Shown: one piece after another, positions 25,638 through 34,826 of the stretch
How positions within the stretch are numbered: position 1 is the stretch's first letter
Layout of the letters: every line of letters begins with the position of its first letter
Assembly (NCBI GenBank): GCA_037441775.1
Contig: JBBIRO010000014.1
Location: 1-60,680 of the forward strand
Length of the DNA stretch: 60,680 nt
Source of the DNA: CAMTWB01 sp037441775
GTDB taxonomy: Bacteria; Desulfobacterota; Syntrophia; Syntrophales; CAMTWB01
Direction: 5' to 3'
Notes under the pieces: generated by a model
Database searches by the model: none
Told to the model about the DNA's origin: nothing
Seen by the model: the letters and a program-made list of their open reading frames with translations, nothing else
Translations under genes and position numbers: made by a program

Positions 25638-26978
25638 TTACGAGTGCGTCAGTATTGCGCCGAAGAAGGAATCGGTGTTATCCCGCCAGGTGGAAGTGCG
25701 GAAAAAACCTCTTTGATCGATGAGCTGGGCAGGGATGGCAGGATTCGGACGGCACAACTGAAAGTCCTTTCGCAACCTAAGAAACTCATTGACCACGTCC
25801 TCATTTTCATCCGGTAAAAGCGAACAGGTAGCATAAATGAGCTTGCCGTCAACTTTCAGATAGTCTGCCGCATTTAAAAGCATTGTCAACTGGGTCGTCG
25901 TCAATGCGGAAATATCCTCCCTTTTTAGCCGCCATTTTATTTCCGGGTTTCTCCTCAATGTTCCCAAACCGGAGCAGGGGGCGTCCACGAGAATCCGATC
26001 AAATAAACGGGGGATAGGTTCCGGCAGGATTGCTCTGGCATCGGCAACGTATCCCCGAATGATTTCTATCCCAAGTCTTTTAGCTGTTTTACCAAGCTCA
26101 GCGATCCGTTCCTGCTTGATATCAACGGCGAAGATCGATCCGCAGTTACCCATTAATTCTGCCAGATGGGTGGTCTTACCGCCGGCTCCGGCGCATAAGT
26201 CAAGGACGATGTCGCCTGGACTGGGCGATACCAGGCGGGAGATGAGCTGTGAAGCTTCGTCTTGAATGTAGAAGATGCCGGTTTTATAGCCGGCAAGCTC
26301 TCTTAGGGGACAGGGAAGATCGGTCAAGTGCAAACCGTCGGGAGAGAGGCCGGCCGGGGTGACTGAAGCACCAGCCGCCAAAAGCGCCTCGGCTGCCTCT
26401 ACTCTAGAGGATTTTAGTGAATTTATCCGTATTGTGAGCGGTGGTATTTCGTTATTGGCCGTGCAGATAGCCCTGGCTTCTGTAACGTTGAAGATTGTGG
26501 CGAACCTTTCTACCAGCCATTGGGGATGGGAATGGACAACCGCCAGATGGCGAATCGGGTCATATTGCTCATTAGGGAAGACCAGTTGATCTTTTTGCCT
26601 GATGAAGTTACGCAAAACGGCGTTGACCAAACCCTGGCGCCCGGGAAAGAGCAGTTTCGCCGTTTTAACCGCTTCGTTGACGATGGCAAAGGGCGGAATA
26701 CGTTCGGTAAAAAATAACTGAAAAAGAGCAACACGAAGAATGTTCTTAATGCCAGGGGGCAGCCTTGCTGCATCGCCAAAGTAGATCATGGCGATTACGA
26801 AGTCGAGAAATCCCTGCCAGCGGAGCACGCCGTAAACCAGATTGGTAAGGAGGGCTCGATCCTGCTTTTCAAGCGGATAATTGCCGCTTAAGGTCTCATC
26901 CAGAAGCGGCGCGGCAAAGGCGCCCTTTACCACCCGGTTCAGGATGGATACGGCAGTAAGGCGCGGGTTTTTATCCAC
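25638..26978 (-). CDS. rsmB: 16S rRNA m5C967 methyltransferase
   Basis: 446 residues: an N-terminal NusB-like RNA-binding domain (residues 1-140) and a SAM-dependent methyltransferase domain. LDLCAGAGGKTTHLAELM binds SAM; DAPCSGLGTLRRNPEI and YATCSLLPDENEDVV carry the two cysteines of the m5C mechanism. It starts at GTG behind a G-rich ribosome site. It lies 31 bases after the last dehydrogenase gene of the catabolic run and could share its transcript. The stop codon lies within a copy of the GACTTTTTACGA motif. Confidence 0.93.
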   Translation of the reverse strand: MDKNPRLTAVSILNRVVKGAFAAPLLDETLSGNYPLEKQDRALLTNLVYGVLRWQGFLDFVIAMIYFGDAARLPPGIKNILRVALFQLFFTERIPPFAIVNEAVKTAKLLFPGRQGLVNAVLRNFIRQKDQLVFPNEQYDPIRHLAVVHSHPQWLVERFATIFNVTEARAICTANNEIPPLTIRINSLKSSRVEAAEALLAAGASVTPAGLSPDGLHLTDLPCPLRELAGYKTGIFYIQDEASQLISRLVSPSPGDIVLDLCAGAGGKTTHLAELMGNCGSIFAVDIKQERIAELGKTAKRLGIEIIRGYVADARAILPEPIPRLFDRILVDAPCSGLGTLRRNPEIKWRLKREDISALTTTQLTMLLNAADYLKVDGKLIYATCSLLPDENEDVVNEFLRLRKDFQLCRPNPAIPAQLIDQRGFFRTSTWRDNTDSFFGAILTHS

Positions 26979-27009
26979 CCGACCCCCCTCAAAAAAAATA
27001 ATTCACAGC

Positions 27010-27894
27010 TCAGTTGCGGCCGGTCATCATGGCCTCGATTATCTCAATGACTTGCGAGGAGTCCTCTTGGCCCGCGCCGCGGCCGATAAGGGCATTGAAA
27101 AGCTGTGTCGCCAAGGCGGTTCCCGGAAGCATCAGTCCAATGTTATGCGCTTCCTGCATTATAATCCCCAAATCTTTGTAATGAAGACGGGCCTCGACCC
27201 CTGGAGAATAGTTGCGTTCAATCATTCTTGGCCCCATCACTTCTAAAATTCTGCTGTGGGCCGATCCCCCGGCCAGAGCCTGATAGACCATCTCCAGAGG
27301 CACCTGGTTTTTGCGGGCAAAAGTAAATGCTTCGGCAATTGCCTGGAGCGTAATCAAGAGCATAGTCTGATTGCAAGCCTTGGCGACCTGCCCAGCTCCA
27401 TTGGGGCCGATATAAACGAACCTTTTCCCCAGACAGTTGAAAACAGGAAGAATCCGATGGAAGGTCTCTTCTCGGCCACCCACCATGATGGCCAGTGTCG
27501 CCTCCTTGGCGCCAATCGGTCCGCCGGATACGGGGGCATCTAGCATCTCTAATTGTCGGCAGGCGAGCTTTTCGGCAATTGCGCGGCAGTTGGCGGGGGA
27601 AATCGTGCTCATGACAACGACAACACTACCTGGACTGGCGCCTTCGCTTACTCCCCCGTCTCCCAGCAGCACCTGCCATGTATCCTCGTCGGTTGTTACC
27701 ATGGTAATGGTTATGTCGCTTTTTTCGCCGACCTCCCGTGGAGAATTACAGGCTAAAGCTCCACGAGCGACTAGGGGCTCCACAGTTTCACTTCGGCGGC
27801 CGTAAATTGACAGGTTGTATCCTTGCTGGAGTAAGTTTTCCGCCATCGGCCGACCCATGGCGCCCAAACCAATGAATCCCAATCTCGTAGTCAT
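27010..27894 (-). CDS. 3-hydroxyisobutyrate dehydrogenase family protein (paralogue 2)
   Basis: 294 residues of the beta-hydroxyacid dehydrogenase family (3-hydroxyisobutyrate dehydrogenase, tartronate semialdehyde reductase, L-threonate dehydrogenase). NAD(P)-binding GFIGLGAMGRPMA, substrate motif DAPVSGGPIGA and the lysine motif GAGQVAKACNQ are intact. It overlaps the preceding paralogue by four bases (ATGA). The two are clearly related to each other but diverged, so this is an old duplication or recruitment rather than a recent copy. The exact hydroxyacid cannot be read from the sequence. Confidence 0.9.
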   Translation of the reverse strand: MTTRLGFIGLGAMGRPMAENLLQQGYNLSIYGRRSETVEPLVARGALACNSPREVGEKSDITITMVTTDEDTWQVLLGDGGVSEGASPGSVVVVMSTISPANCRAIAEKLACRQLEMLDAPVSGGPIGAKEATLAIMVGGREETFHRILPVFNCLGKRFVYIGPNGAGQVAKACNQTMLLITLQAIAEAFTFARKNQVPLEMVYQALAGGSAHSRILEVMGPRMIERNYSPGVEARLHYKDLGIIMQEAHNIGLMLPGTALATQLFNALIGRGAGQEDSSQVIEIIEAMMTGRN

Positions 27895-28787
27895 TTCGGT
27901 TCGCTTTCTCCCATGCCGTTGAATCTTTCTATAAGCAGCAAAAGCGCCGCCGAGTCGAGATGACCATCGCCGCTTCCGACCAAGGCGTTAAAATACTGGC
28001 TGATCAAAGCCGTACCCGGCAGGGCTATGCCCATCCGGTGGGCCTGATTAAGAACGATATTGATGTCTTTCTGGAATAACTCCACCTTGAATCCCGGTTG
28101 AAAATTTCTCTCCAGCATCCGCTGGCCGTGCGCTTCCAGGATTTTACTGTAGGCGAAGCCGCCTAAAAGGGCCTCCCTGACCCGCGCCGGATCGACGCCG
28201 TTTTTCCTGGCCAGGGTAAAGGCCTCGGCGACGCCGGCGATGGTCATCGAGGTTACGATTTGATTGCAGGCCTTGGCAATCTGACCCGCTCCGCTGGGGC
28301 CGATGTGAACGATGTTTTTCCCCATGCAGGTAAAAAACGGTTTAATGCGCTGGAATATGTCCTTCTCGCCGCCCACCATGAAGGAAAGGCTGGCATTAAT
28401 TGCCCCGGTTTCTCCGCCGGAAACCGGGGCATCGAGCATTGCGATGTTCCGGTCCCGCAGGCGGTTTGCCATCTGCATCACCGCTTGCGGGGAAATAGTA
28501 CTCATGTCGACCAGCACGGATCCGGGCTTGATTCCCTCGAGGAGACCCCGGTGGCCGAATATTACCTCTTCCACATCCGGCGTGTCGGATAGGATGGTGA
28601 AGACAATGTTCGTAACCGAGGCGAGTTCCGCCGGAGATTTATAAGCGACTGCGCCAGCTTCCAGCAGTGGTGAAAGCGCTTGTACCCGGCGGCTGAATAC
28701 TCCCAGGGTATGTCCGCCGCGGATAAGATTTAAAGCCATGGGACGGCCCATGATTCCCAAACCGATGAACCCGGCACTGATGTTCAT
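27891..28787 (-). CDS. 3-hydroxyisobutyrate dehydrogenase family protein (paralogue 1)
   Basis: 298 residues with GFIGLGIMGRPMALNL, DAPVSGGETGA and GAGQIAKACNQ, a complete beta-hydroxyacid dehydrogenase. Start 28787 is chosen because GGGGGAGAAAATC lies directly upstream and the ATG overlaps the stop of the previous gene; the frame open to 28901 lies inside that gene. It probably oxidises a hydroxyacid brought in by the TRAP system upstream, or reduces a semialdehyde. Its paralogue follows with a four-base overlap. Confidence 0.9.
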   Translation of the reverse strand: MNISAGFIGLGIMGRPMALNLIRGGHTLGVFSRRVQALSPLLEAGAVAYKSPAELASVTNIVFTILSDTPDVEEVIFGHRGLLEGIKPGSVLVDMSTISPQAVMQMANRLRDRNIAMLDAPVSGGETGAINASLSFMVGGEKDIFQRIKPFFTCMGKNIVHIGPSGAGQIAKACNQIVTSMTIAGVAEAFTLARKNGVDPARVREALLGGFAYSKILEAHGQRMLERNFQPGFKVELFQKDINIVLNQAHRMGIALPGTALISQYFNALVGSGDGHLDSAALLLLIERFNGMGESEPK

Positions 28788-30160
28788 GATTTTCTCCCCC
28801 GCTGACTGTCGTCCAGATGCCATTCTTTGCAAAAATCGGCCTCCATTGACCTTCTGATCAGGATTGCCTCGTCGTCCGAAGCCAGGCTGACATCCTCCCA
28901 CTTTACCATCATCCCGGCGAGCACGGGCTTGAGGAGCTTAACATGGTGGGCAAGCCCGATGGGAAGATACCCGGCGGCCAGAGACTGACGGGCCGGCAGG
29001 AGGGTCCCATAAACGAGATGACCGCCCTCGCCGTCGAGAATATCGCCAGGCTTCAGGTCGCGTTTCGCGGTTGCCGCCACGTCGCCCACAAAATTGCGCG
29101 CGGCTCCGGTTGGCTCGTTGCGGAGCGCAACTGACGCGACCGAGATCCCCAGTTCCAACCCGATCATGTGCGCCGGGCGGTAAAGAGCCGAATAACGGCC
29201 GCTGTCATCGGTAATCAGTCCGTATTCCCGGAAGCATTTGAGCGCGTAGTCGCTTCTGGCGGTAAAGGTCACGTAAACCCCCCAGCGCAGATCCCGAAAA
29301 ACCGGCCGCCCATCTCGCTCCAGGCTGGAGACGACTTCAACCTGCCCCGGGTGTTCCAAGAGACCGCCGTCAGACCTGGGTTTCAAAATTCGGGGCAGGT
29401 CGTCAGTGCCGCAGGGGGGAAAGGAAAGTCCGCCTCTGGCCGGCTCAAGTCCCGTGGCATTGGCCACTGCCGCCATTTCAATTGCCGATTTAGTTCCATC
29501 TAAAAAGGAGTTGAACATTTTGGGGTTAAAATCCCCATCAGCGACCTGCTGTCGGGAAAAACCGTAATAATCCCAAACCGTATCGGGTGTCGAATAATGA
29601 TAAATGGGCAGGTACTTGGTTCCCTTGCCCGCGGCCACAACCTCAAAGCCGCAAGTTCTGGCCCAGTCGACCTGCTCACAGATCAGCGCCGGTTGGTCGC
29701 CGTAGGCAAGCGAATACACGATACCGGCCTTCTTAGCCATGCGTGCCAGCGCCGGCCCCACCAGGGCGTCGGCTTCCACGTTGACCATGATGATACTTTT
29801 CCCCTGCCGGCAGCAGGCCTGGACATGGTGGACCCCGGCCAGCGGAGATCCGGTTGCCTCGATGATGACGTCGATTGCCGGCTCAGCAATTAACGAAAGG
29901 GCATCCTCAGTTATGAAGGTCTTTAGCTGTTTGAATGCCTGCGTAAGTGAGTCGGCCCGGGCTTCCGGCGGTATGCCGAGCCGTTTCATGGCCGTAACCG
30001 CCCGATCGAATGAAAGATCGGCTATAGCCACGAGATGAATTCCGGGAGTCGCAAAGGCTTGAGCCAGATACATGCTGCCGAATTTCCCGGCGCCGATAAG
30101 GCCTACCCGGATGGGACGATCCTCTTTCTGTCTTTGTAAAAGCAGGCGGTGCAGGTTCAT
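28784..30160 (-). CDS. Homoserine dehydrogenase-like oxidoreductase with C-terminal SAF domain
   Basis: 458 residues. The N-terminal Rossmann fold (VGLIGAGKFGSMYLAQA) and the region IDVIIEATGSPLAG resemble homoserine dehydrogenase. The C-terminal part from about residue 350, with VAATAKRDLKPGDILDGEGG, is an SAF-type domain. This matches the COG4091 kind of predicted dehydrogenase, usually found in sugar-acid or hydroxyacid catabolic clusters. Overlaps both neighbours by four bases (amidase upstream, dehydrogenase downstream). The substrate is unknown; true homoserine dehydrogenase function is unlikely given the setting. Confidence 0.82.
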   Translation of the reverse strand: MNLHRLLLQRQKEDRPIRVGLIGAGKFGSMYLAQAFATPGIHLVAIADLSFDRAVTAMKRLGIPPEARADSLTQAFKQLKTFITEDALSLIAEPAIDVIIEATGSPLAGVHHVQACCRQGKSIIMVNVEADALVGPALARMAKKAGIVYSLAYGDQPALICEQVDWARTCGFEVVAAGKGTKYLPIYHYSTPDTVWDYYGFSRQQVADGDFNPKMFNSFLDGTKSAIEMAAVANATGLEPARGGLSFPPCGTDDLPRILKPRSDGGLLEHPGQVEVVSSLERDGRPVFRDLRWGVYVTFTARSDYALKCFREYGLITDDSGRYSALYRPAHMIGLELGISVASVALRNEPTGAARNFVGDVAATAKRDLKPGDILDGEGGHLVYGTLLPARQSLAAGYLPIGLAHHVKLLKPVLAGMMVKWEDVSLASDDEAILIRRSMEADFCKEWHLDDSQRGRKS

Positions 30161-31482
30161 TTCCGGCTCCAGAGGGGTTCAAAGGAAAAGATTTCTTCGA
30201 GTCTGGCCGCAATAGAGAGGACACGGTAGTCATAACCGTGAGCGGCAACAACCTGCAATCCCAGCGGCAGACCAAATGGGCCCAAACCGGTAGGTATGGT
30301 AATCGCCGGGACACCGCAGAGATTCCAGATAGAACAGAAGGCGGGGTTGCCTGTTTGCGCAAGCGTTGCCGGAGCCTCTCCGGTTGCCGGCAGGGTAATT
30401 GCGGCATCGTAATCGAGGAGGAAAGAGAGCAGTTCGATTTGCAATAATCTCCTTAGACGCAGCGCCTGAAGGTAAACCACCGCTGCCAGCTCACGGCCTT
30501 CCGCAAGAAAGTCAGTCAGGATCTTACTTAGTTCAGGAGCGTGCATCAATCTCAGCTCCTCGAGATTGAAAGCTGATTCCACGGCCATGATCGCGCGAAT
30601 GGCCTGGTGGGCAAAATTGAATATTTCCGGCAGCTCAACATCGAAAACCTCCACACCGGATTTCCTTATTTCTTCCAAAGATTTAAGGAAATGATCCTGT
30701 GCGGGTTTCTCAGCCTGATCCCAGACCGTGGTCCTTAGGGCTGCCAGGCGAGGCCTGCTAGCTGACATTTCGGACAGGTCGCAAGACAGCCTCCTTTCCG
30801 GAACAACTGCCTTTAAAATCCACTCGGCGTCGGCCACATTCCTGGTAAAAACGCCTACCTGATCGAGGGTATGGCTGAAGGTGAGGGCTCCCTTCGTGGA
30901 CAACATACCCTGAGTTGGTTTGAAGCCGACGACGCCGCAGAAGGCCGCGGGGCGGATTGTGGAGCCGTTGGTCTGGCTGCCGATTGCCGCAGGAACGAAA
31001 CCGGCGGCCACTGCCGCCGCGGAGCCGCTGGATGACCCGCCGGGGGTATGCTGAGGATTCCAGGGGTTCCTGGTTTTGCCCGGCGAAAGGAAGGCGCATT
31101 CAGTTGTAACCGTTTTACCTAGAATTAATCCCCCCTGCGATTCCAGGCGCTTGACAATCCAGGCGGATTGATCCGGCCTGTTGCCGGCAAAGATCGGGGA
31201 ACCCATTTCGGTCGGGAGTTGTTTGGTGTCGAAGATATCTTTTATTCCGAATGGGATAGACCTAAGTGGTCCGGAGCTGTTGCTCTTTTGCGCTTTCGCA
31301 TCACAGCGGCGGGCGGCGGCAAGGGCCCGGCCGGGCTCAAGATGAGCCCAGGCCTGGACGGCGTTGTCAAATTCCTCGATCCGCTGCAACAGCGATCTGG
31401 TGTATTCTTCGGCGGAAAAAATACCAGATTTGATTCCCCGGGCGGCCTCTACCAGCCCAAGCTTGTAAAGTTCCGTATTCAT
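30157..31482 (-). CDS. Amidase signature family hydrolase
   Basis: 441 residues with the amidase signature: Lys81 in FGIKDIFDTKQ, the Ser-rich loop GGSSSGSAAAVAAG (150-163) and the nucleophile Ser174 in GSQTNGSTIRPA. It should hydrolyse a carboxamide. GatA is the same family, but no gatB or gatC is adjacent and the catabolic context argues against it. Placed between a 2-hydroxyacid dehydrogenase and three oxidoreductases behind a TRAP transporter, it may release an acid from an imported amide; that is inference. Confidence 0.88.
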   Translation of the reverse strand: MNTELYKLGLVEAARGIKSGIFSAEEYTRSLLQRIEEFDNAVQAWAHLEPGRALAAARRCDAKAQKSNSSGPLRSIPFGIKDIFDTKQLPTEMGSPIFAGNRPDQSAWIVKRLESQGGLILGKTVTTECAFLSPGKTRNPWNPQHTPGGSSSGSAAAVAAGFVPAAIGSQTNGSTIRPAAFCGVVGFKPTQGMLSTKGALTFSHTLDQVGVFTRNVADAEWILKAVVPERRLSCDLSEMSASRPRLAALRTTVWDQAEKPAQDHFLKSLEEIRKSGVEVFDVELPEIFNFAHQAIRAIMAVESAFNLEELRLMHAPELSKILTDFLAEGRELAAVVYLQALRLRRLLQIELLSFLLDYDAAITLPATGEAPATLAQTGNPAFCSIWNLCGVPAITIPTGLGPFGLPLGLQVVAAHGYDYRVLSIAARLEEIFSFEPLWSRK

Positions 31483-31539
31483 AAGCGCATGACCTCTATC
31501 TCTTTGTTATGACAAGTATTTAAGCTCAAATCTTTGGCC

Positions 31540-32523
31540 TCATGAAGATTTCTTCAGTACCGCTGGATTCAGTAAGTTAGGGGGTGTTGATCCAGTCAGG
31601 GCGGCTACCAGGTTTTCTGCCGCCATCATGGCCATCCGGCGTCTGGTTCGCTCCGAAGAGCTTGCGATATGGGGCGCAAGGACAACATTTTTTAACGATA
31701 GAAATCCGGGATGAAGGTTTGGCTCTCCCTCGAAAACGTCAAGACCGGCGCCGGCGATTCTCCTCGATTGAAGAGCCTCTACCAGGGCGGCATCATCCAC
31801 AATTCCACCTCGCGCGGCGTTGATGATGATAGCCGTCTTTTTCATTTTGGCGATTTCACCGGCGCCGATCAGGTGATGCGTATCCTTGCTGTAGGGGACA
31901 TGGATAGTTACAATGTCTGAATTTTCGAGCAATTCATCCATGCTGACGTAGCGGCAGTTCAAACGCTTCTCGATGCCTTCCTCAACCCTAAGGGGGTCAT
32001 GGTAAAGGATGGTCATTTCAAAGCCGGCTGCGCGGCGCGCCACTGCCTGGCCGATCCGTCCCAGCCCGATGATGCCGAGGGTGGCGCGATGTACATCCAA
32101 GCCCAGAAGCTGCTTTAACTCCCACTTCTGCCATTGCCCGGCCCGGACATATGCTTCTGCTTCGGTTACCCGGCGGGCCGCGCCCAAGATCAGAGCCCAG
32201 GTAAAATCGGCGGTGGTGTCGTCCAAAACGCCGGGGGTGTTAGTGGCCATCACCTTGAGTGTGGTGCAAGCCTCAAGGTCGATATTGTTAAAGCCAACGG
32301 CGATATTGCAGACCACCTTCAAATGGGGACAGTTTAACAGCAGGGCGTAATCGATCCGGTCGGTAAGAGTGATCAATGCTCCATCTTTGTCCGCTAAAGC
32401 CCGGGCCAGTTCAGATGACGAATAAATTTTATCAACCTGGTTGGCTGTGACTTCAAAATGGCCTGCCAGATATTCAAGGGTGTCATTAAAAATTTCACGG
32501 CTGACCAATATCTTTTTTGTCAT
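31540..32523 (-). CDS. D-2-hydroxyacid dehydrogenase
   Basis: 327 residues, like glyoxylate/hydroxypyruvate reductases. NAD-binding GIIGLGRIGQAVARRAA, catalytic Arg in NAARGGIVDD, Glu in GLDVFEGEP and His in LAPHIASSS are present. It interconverts a 2-oxoacid and its D-hydroxyacid. A terminator-like hairpin separates it from the TRAP genes upstream, so it may have its own promoter or depend on read-through. The amidase gene follows after 57 bases. Confidence 0.92.
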   Translation of the reverse strand: MTKKILVSREIFNDTLEYLAGHFEVTANQVDKIYSSSELARALADKDGALITLTDRIDYALLLNCPHLKVVCNIAVGFNNIDLEACTTLKVMATNTPGVLDDTTADFTWALILGAARRVTEAEAYVRAGQWQKWELKQLLGLDVHRATLGIIGLGRIGQAVARRAAGFEMTILYHDPLRVEEGIEKRLNCRYVSMDELLENSDIVTIHVPYSKDTHHLIGAGEIAKMKKTAIIINAARGGIVDDAALVEALQSRRIAGAGLDVFEGEPNLHPGFLSLKNVVLAPHIASSSERTRRRMAMMAAENLVAALTGSTPPNLLNPAVLKKSS

Positions 32524-32586
32524 ATTTCCGTCCTGTAAAAAAATTGGTGTAAGATAAGGATTATTTGGCTGACCGGCTGGGATCCG

Positions 32587-32620
32587 AAAAAAAACGGGGT
32601 AACCCCTGCGAGCTACCCCG
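32587..32620 (-). terminator. Rho-independent terminator after dctM
   Basis: On the minus strand CGGGGTA, a 12-base loop, TACCCCG and then TTTTTTTT. The stem is perfect and the T run is eight long. It follows dctM by 13 bases and precedes the hydroxyacid dehydrogenase gene, dividing the transporter from the enzymes. Confidence 0.8.
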
Positions 32621-32633
32621 ATCTAAACGAAAA

Positions 32634-33950
32634 CTAGTAAAGAACGCTGGGCAGCCAAAGGGCGATGCCCGGGAAGATGTACAACAGGGCCATGGCGATG
32701 ATTACCATGAACACAAATGGCAGACAGCCCGCGAATATCTCCGTCAGTTTGATATGTGGCGGAGCTATGCCCTTGAGGTAGTAGGCGGCCATGGCCATCG
32801 GCGGCGTCAGGAAGGACGTCTGGATGTTGAGGGCCACGAGGATTCCGAAGAACAGCGGATCGATCCCGTAGAACTTCACCAGGGGCAGGAAGATGGGTAC
32901 GAAGATGATAATGATCTCGCTCCATTCAAGCGGCCAGCCCAAAAGAAAGATGATGATCTGGGCCAGAATCAAAAACTGGATCGGGGAGAGTTGCATCACC
33001 GTAAACCAGTGCTCCACGACCTCATGCCCCCCCAGGATGGAAAAGACCGATGAGAATGACCAGGAACCCACGAAAAGCCAGCAGACCATGGCTGAGGTGC
33101 GGGCAGTCAGAAAGACCGATTCCTTAAGCATGCTGATATTGAAGCGCTTGTAGCCGATCGAGATCAATATGGCGCCAAGGGCGCCCAGTGCCGCCGCCTC
33201 GCTCGGGGTGGCCAGACCGAACAAAATCGCTCCGAGCACCGAAGTTATCAGGATGGCCAGGGGAACGAAGGATGTGAGGAGCATCTTGAAGATCTGTACA
33301 TAGGGAATATCCGTCTGTTCCGTGGGCAGCTTTGGCGCGAGCCTAGGGTTGATGAGGGTCCGGCCAACGACGTAAAGCATGTAAAGCCCGGCCAGCATGA
33401 ACCCCGGGAAAATGGCGCCGGCGTAGAGCTTAACAACCGAGACGCCAGCGGTTGCGCCGTAGAGGATCAGCATGATCGAAGGCGGAATCAGGATTCCCAG
33501 GCAGCCGCCGGCAGTGATGACCCCGGCGGAGAGCTTCACGTCATAGCCGACCTTCAGCATTACCGGGAAGGCCAGCAGGCCCATCAAGGTGACTACTGCG
33601 CCCACAATGCCCGTAGCCGTGGCGAACATGGCGCAGGTCGCGAGCGTGGCTACGGCCAGGGAGGCCGGAACGCCCTTCATGGCGACCTGGAGGCTGTGGA
33701 AGAGCCGTTCCAAAACGTTCGAACGTTCCACGATATATCCCATGAAGAGAAAAAGAGGCACCGAAATCAGGATATCATTTGACATGACCCCGTAGGTGCG
33801 TTGCACCAGGAGGGAAAAGACGATGTTGCCCTGGGCGTAATATCCGAAACCAACCGCCAGAGCGATGAGGGTAAAAGCGATGGGGAAACCGAGGAGAATT
33901 ATGGCAATAAACAACCCCAACATGAGTACGCCAACTTGTGGATCGGTCAT
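32634..33950 (-). CDS. dctM: TRAP transporter large permease
   Basis: 438 residues with about twelve hydrophobic segments, the size of a TRAP DctM subunit. LGFPIAFTLIALAVGF, ILISVPLFLFMGYIVE and CLGILIPPSIMLILYG are family-typical. It carries the sodium-coupled transport path and works with DctQ and the binding protein. It overlaps dctQ by four bases. The family moves carboxylates and related acids; the particular substrate is not readable here, though the downstream enzymes favour a hydroxyacid or its amide. Confidence 0.95.
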   Translation of the reverse strand: MTDPQVGVLMLGLFIAIILLGFPIAFTLIALAVGFGYYAQGNIVFSLLVQRTYGVMSNDILISVPLFLFMGYIVERSNVLERLFHSLQVAMKGVPASLAVATLATCAMFATATGIVGAVVTLMGLLAFPVMLKVGYDVKLSAGVITAGGCLGILIPPSIMLILYGATAGVSVVKLYAGAIFPGFMLAGLYMLYVVGRTLINPRLAPKLPTEQTDIPYVQIFKMLLTSFVPLAILITSVLGAILFGLATPSEAAALGALGAILISIGYKRFNISMLKESVFLTARTSAMVCWLFVGSWSFSSVFSILGGHEVVEHWFTVMQLSPIQFLILAQIIIFLLGWPLEWSEIIIIFVPIFLPLVKFYGIDPLFFGILVALNIQTSFLTPPMAMAAYYLKGIAPPHIKLTEIFAGCLPFVFMVIIAMALLYIFPGIALWLPSVLY

Positions 33951-34573
33951 TGTTTATCCTCCTTGTGTTTTCCAGTCGCGACTGCGGCTAGAATTTCATC
34001 GCCCGTCATCCCCTGCTGAGCGTCTTTCAAAATCTGTTTTTCCAGCTCTTCCACATCGGAGAGGCGCTGGGGCCATTCCCCGGTCTTCAACGCCCGGACG
34101 CAGCGAACCACCTCGGCAATACCCTGAAGGAAAAGGAAAAAACCCGCCAGCGGAATGAGGCTTTTAAAATGGTAGAGGGGCGGGCCATCGGGGCTGAGGG
34201 CGCTGTGCTCTTTGATTACCCACGCCATTTTGGCGTATTCAAAGCCGGAGTACATGAGGGCGATGACCGCAGGGAAGAAAAAGATAAAATAAAGTGTAAG
34301 ATCAACTCCCGCCTGCCAGCGGATGGGCATGAACCGGTAGAGCACATCACCCCGGACGTGACCATTGCGGGAGAGGGCATAGGCGCCGGCCATCATGAAG
34401 AGGGAGCCGTAGAGCATATAGGAAGCGTCGTAGCCCCAATCCGTAGGGGCGCGGAAGGCATAACGCATGAAAACGTCATAGCTCGTGGCCAGCGTAAGCG
34501 CCAGGATGCACCAGCCGAACGTTTTGCCGACCCAGACGCTGGTGTGGTCAATAAAAAATAAAAAACGCTGCAT
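33947..34573 (-). CDS. dctQ: TRAP transporter small permease
   Basis: 208 residues with four membrane helices and the usual DctQ features: FMRYAFRAPTDWGYDASY near helix 2 and PLAGFFLFLQGIAEVVR near the end, then a charged cytoplasmic tail longer than average. It partners DctM, with which it shares a four-base overlap, and is separated from dctP by 253 bases containing a stable hairpin. Confidence 0.92.
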   Translation of the reverse strand: MQRFLFFIDHTSVWVGKTFGWCILALTLATSYDVFMRYAFRAPTDWGYDASYMLYGSLFMMAGAYALSRNGHVRGDVLYRFMPIRWQAGVDLTLYFIFFFPAVIALMYSGFEYAKMAWVIKEHSALSPDGPPLYHFKSLIPLAGFFLFLQGIAEVVRCVRALKTGEWPQRLSDVEELEKQILKDAQQGMTGDEILAAVATGKHKEDKQ

Positions 34574-34762
34574 TATTACTCCTTTCAGCGAAACTAGCCG
34601 CGGTCTTTACGCCCCGAAAGATCTGAGGGGGAAAATCACGATAAAGCCGCGAAAGATTGATCAAAGTTCCGTCACTATAAAGCTGACGAATTCGTTAAAA
34701 GTCGGTAAAGCTTCCATTTTACCATTTTCGCAAGGGTACTATTTAGGAAGCCGTCAATACGT

Positions 34763-34799
34763 ATAAAGCGGGACCGGCATGACTCCTGTCCCGCTTTAT
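34763..34799 (-). terminator. Hairpin between dctP and dctQ
   Basis: ATAAAGCGGGAC and GTCCCGCTTTAT form a perfect 12-base stem around a 13-base loop, 28 bases after the dctP stop on the minus strand. The T-rich part is inside the stem and no further T run follows, so it may be a partial terminator or a 3'-end stabiliser that lets binding protein be made in excess over the permease. The rest of this 253-base gap shows no gene. Confidence 0.65.
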
Positions 34800-34826
34800 T
34801 GCTGCTAAAACATAAAAACGCCGATC

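Noticed and set aside
30157..31482. Amidase considered as GatA of the tRNA amidotransferase
   Set aside because: No gatB or gatC beside it, and the gene is locked into a catabolic operon by overlaps.
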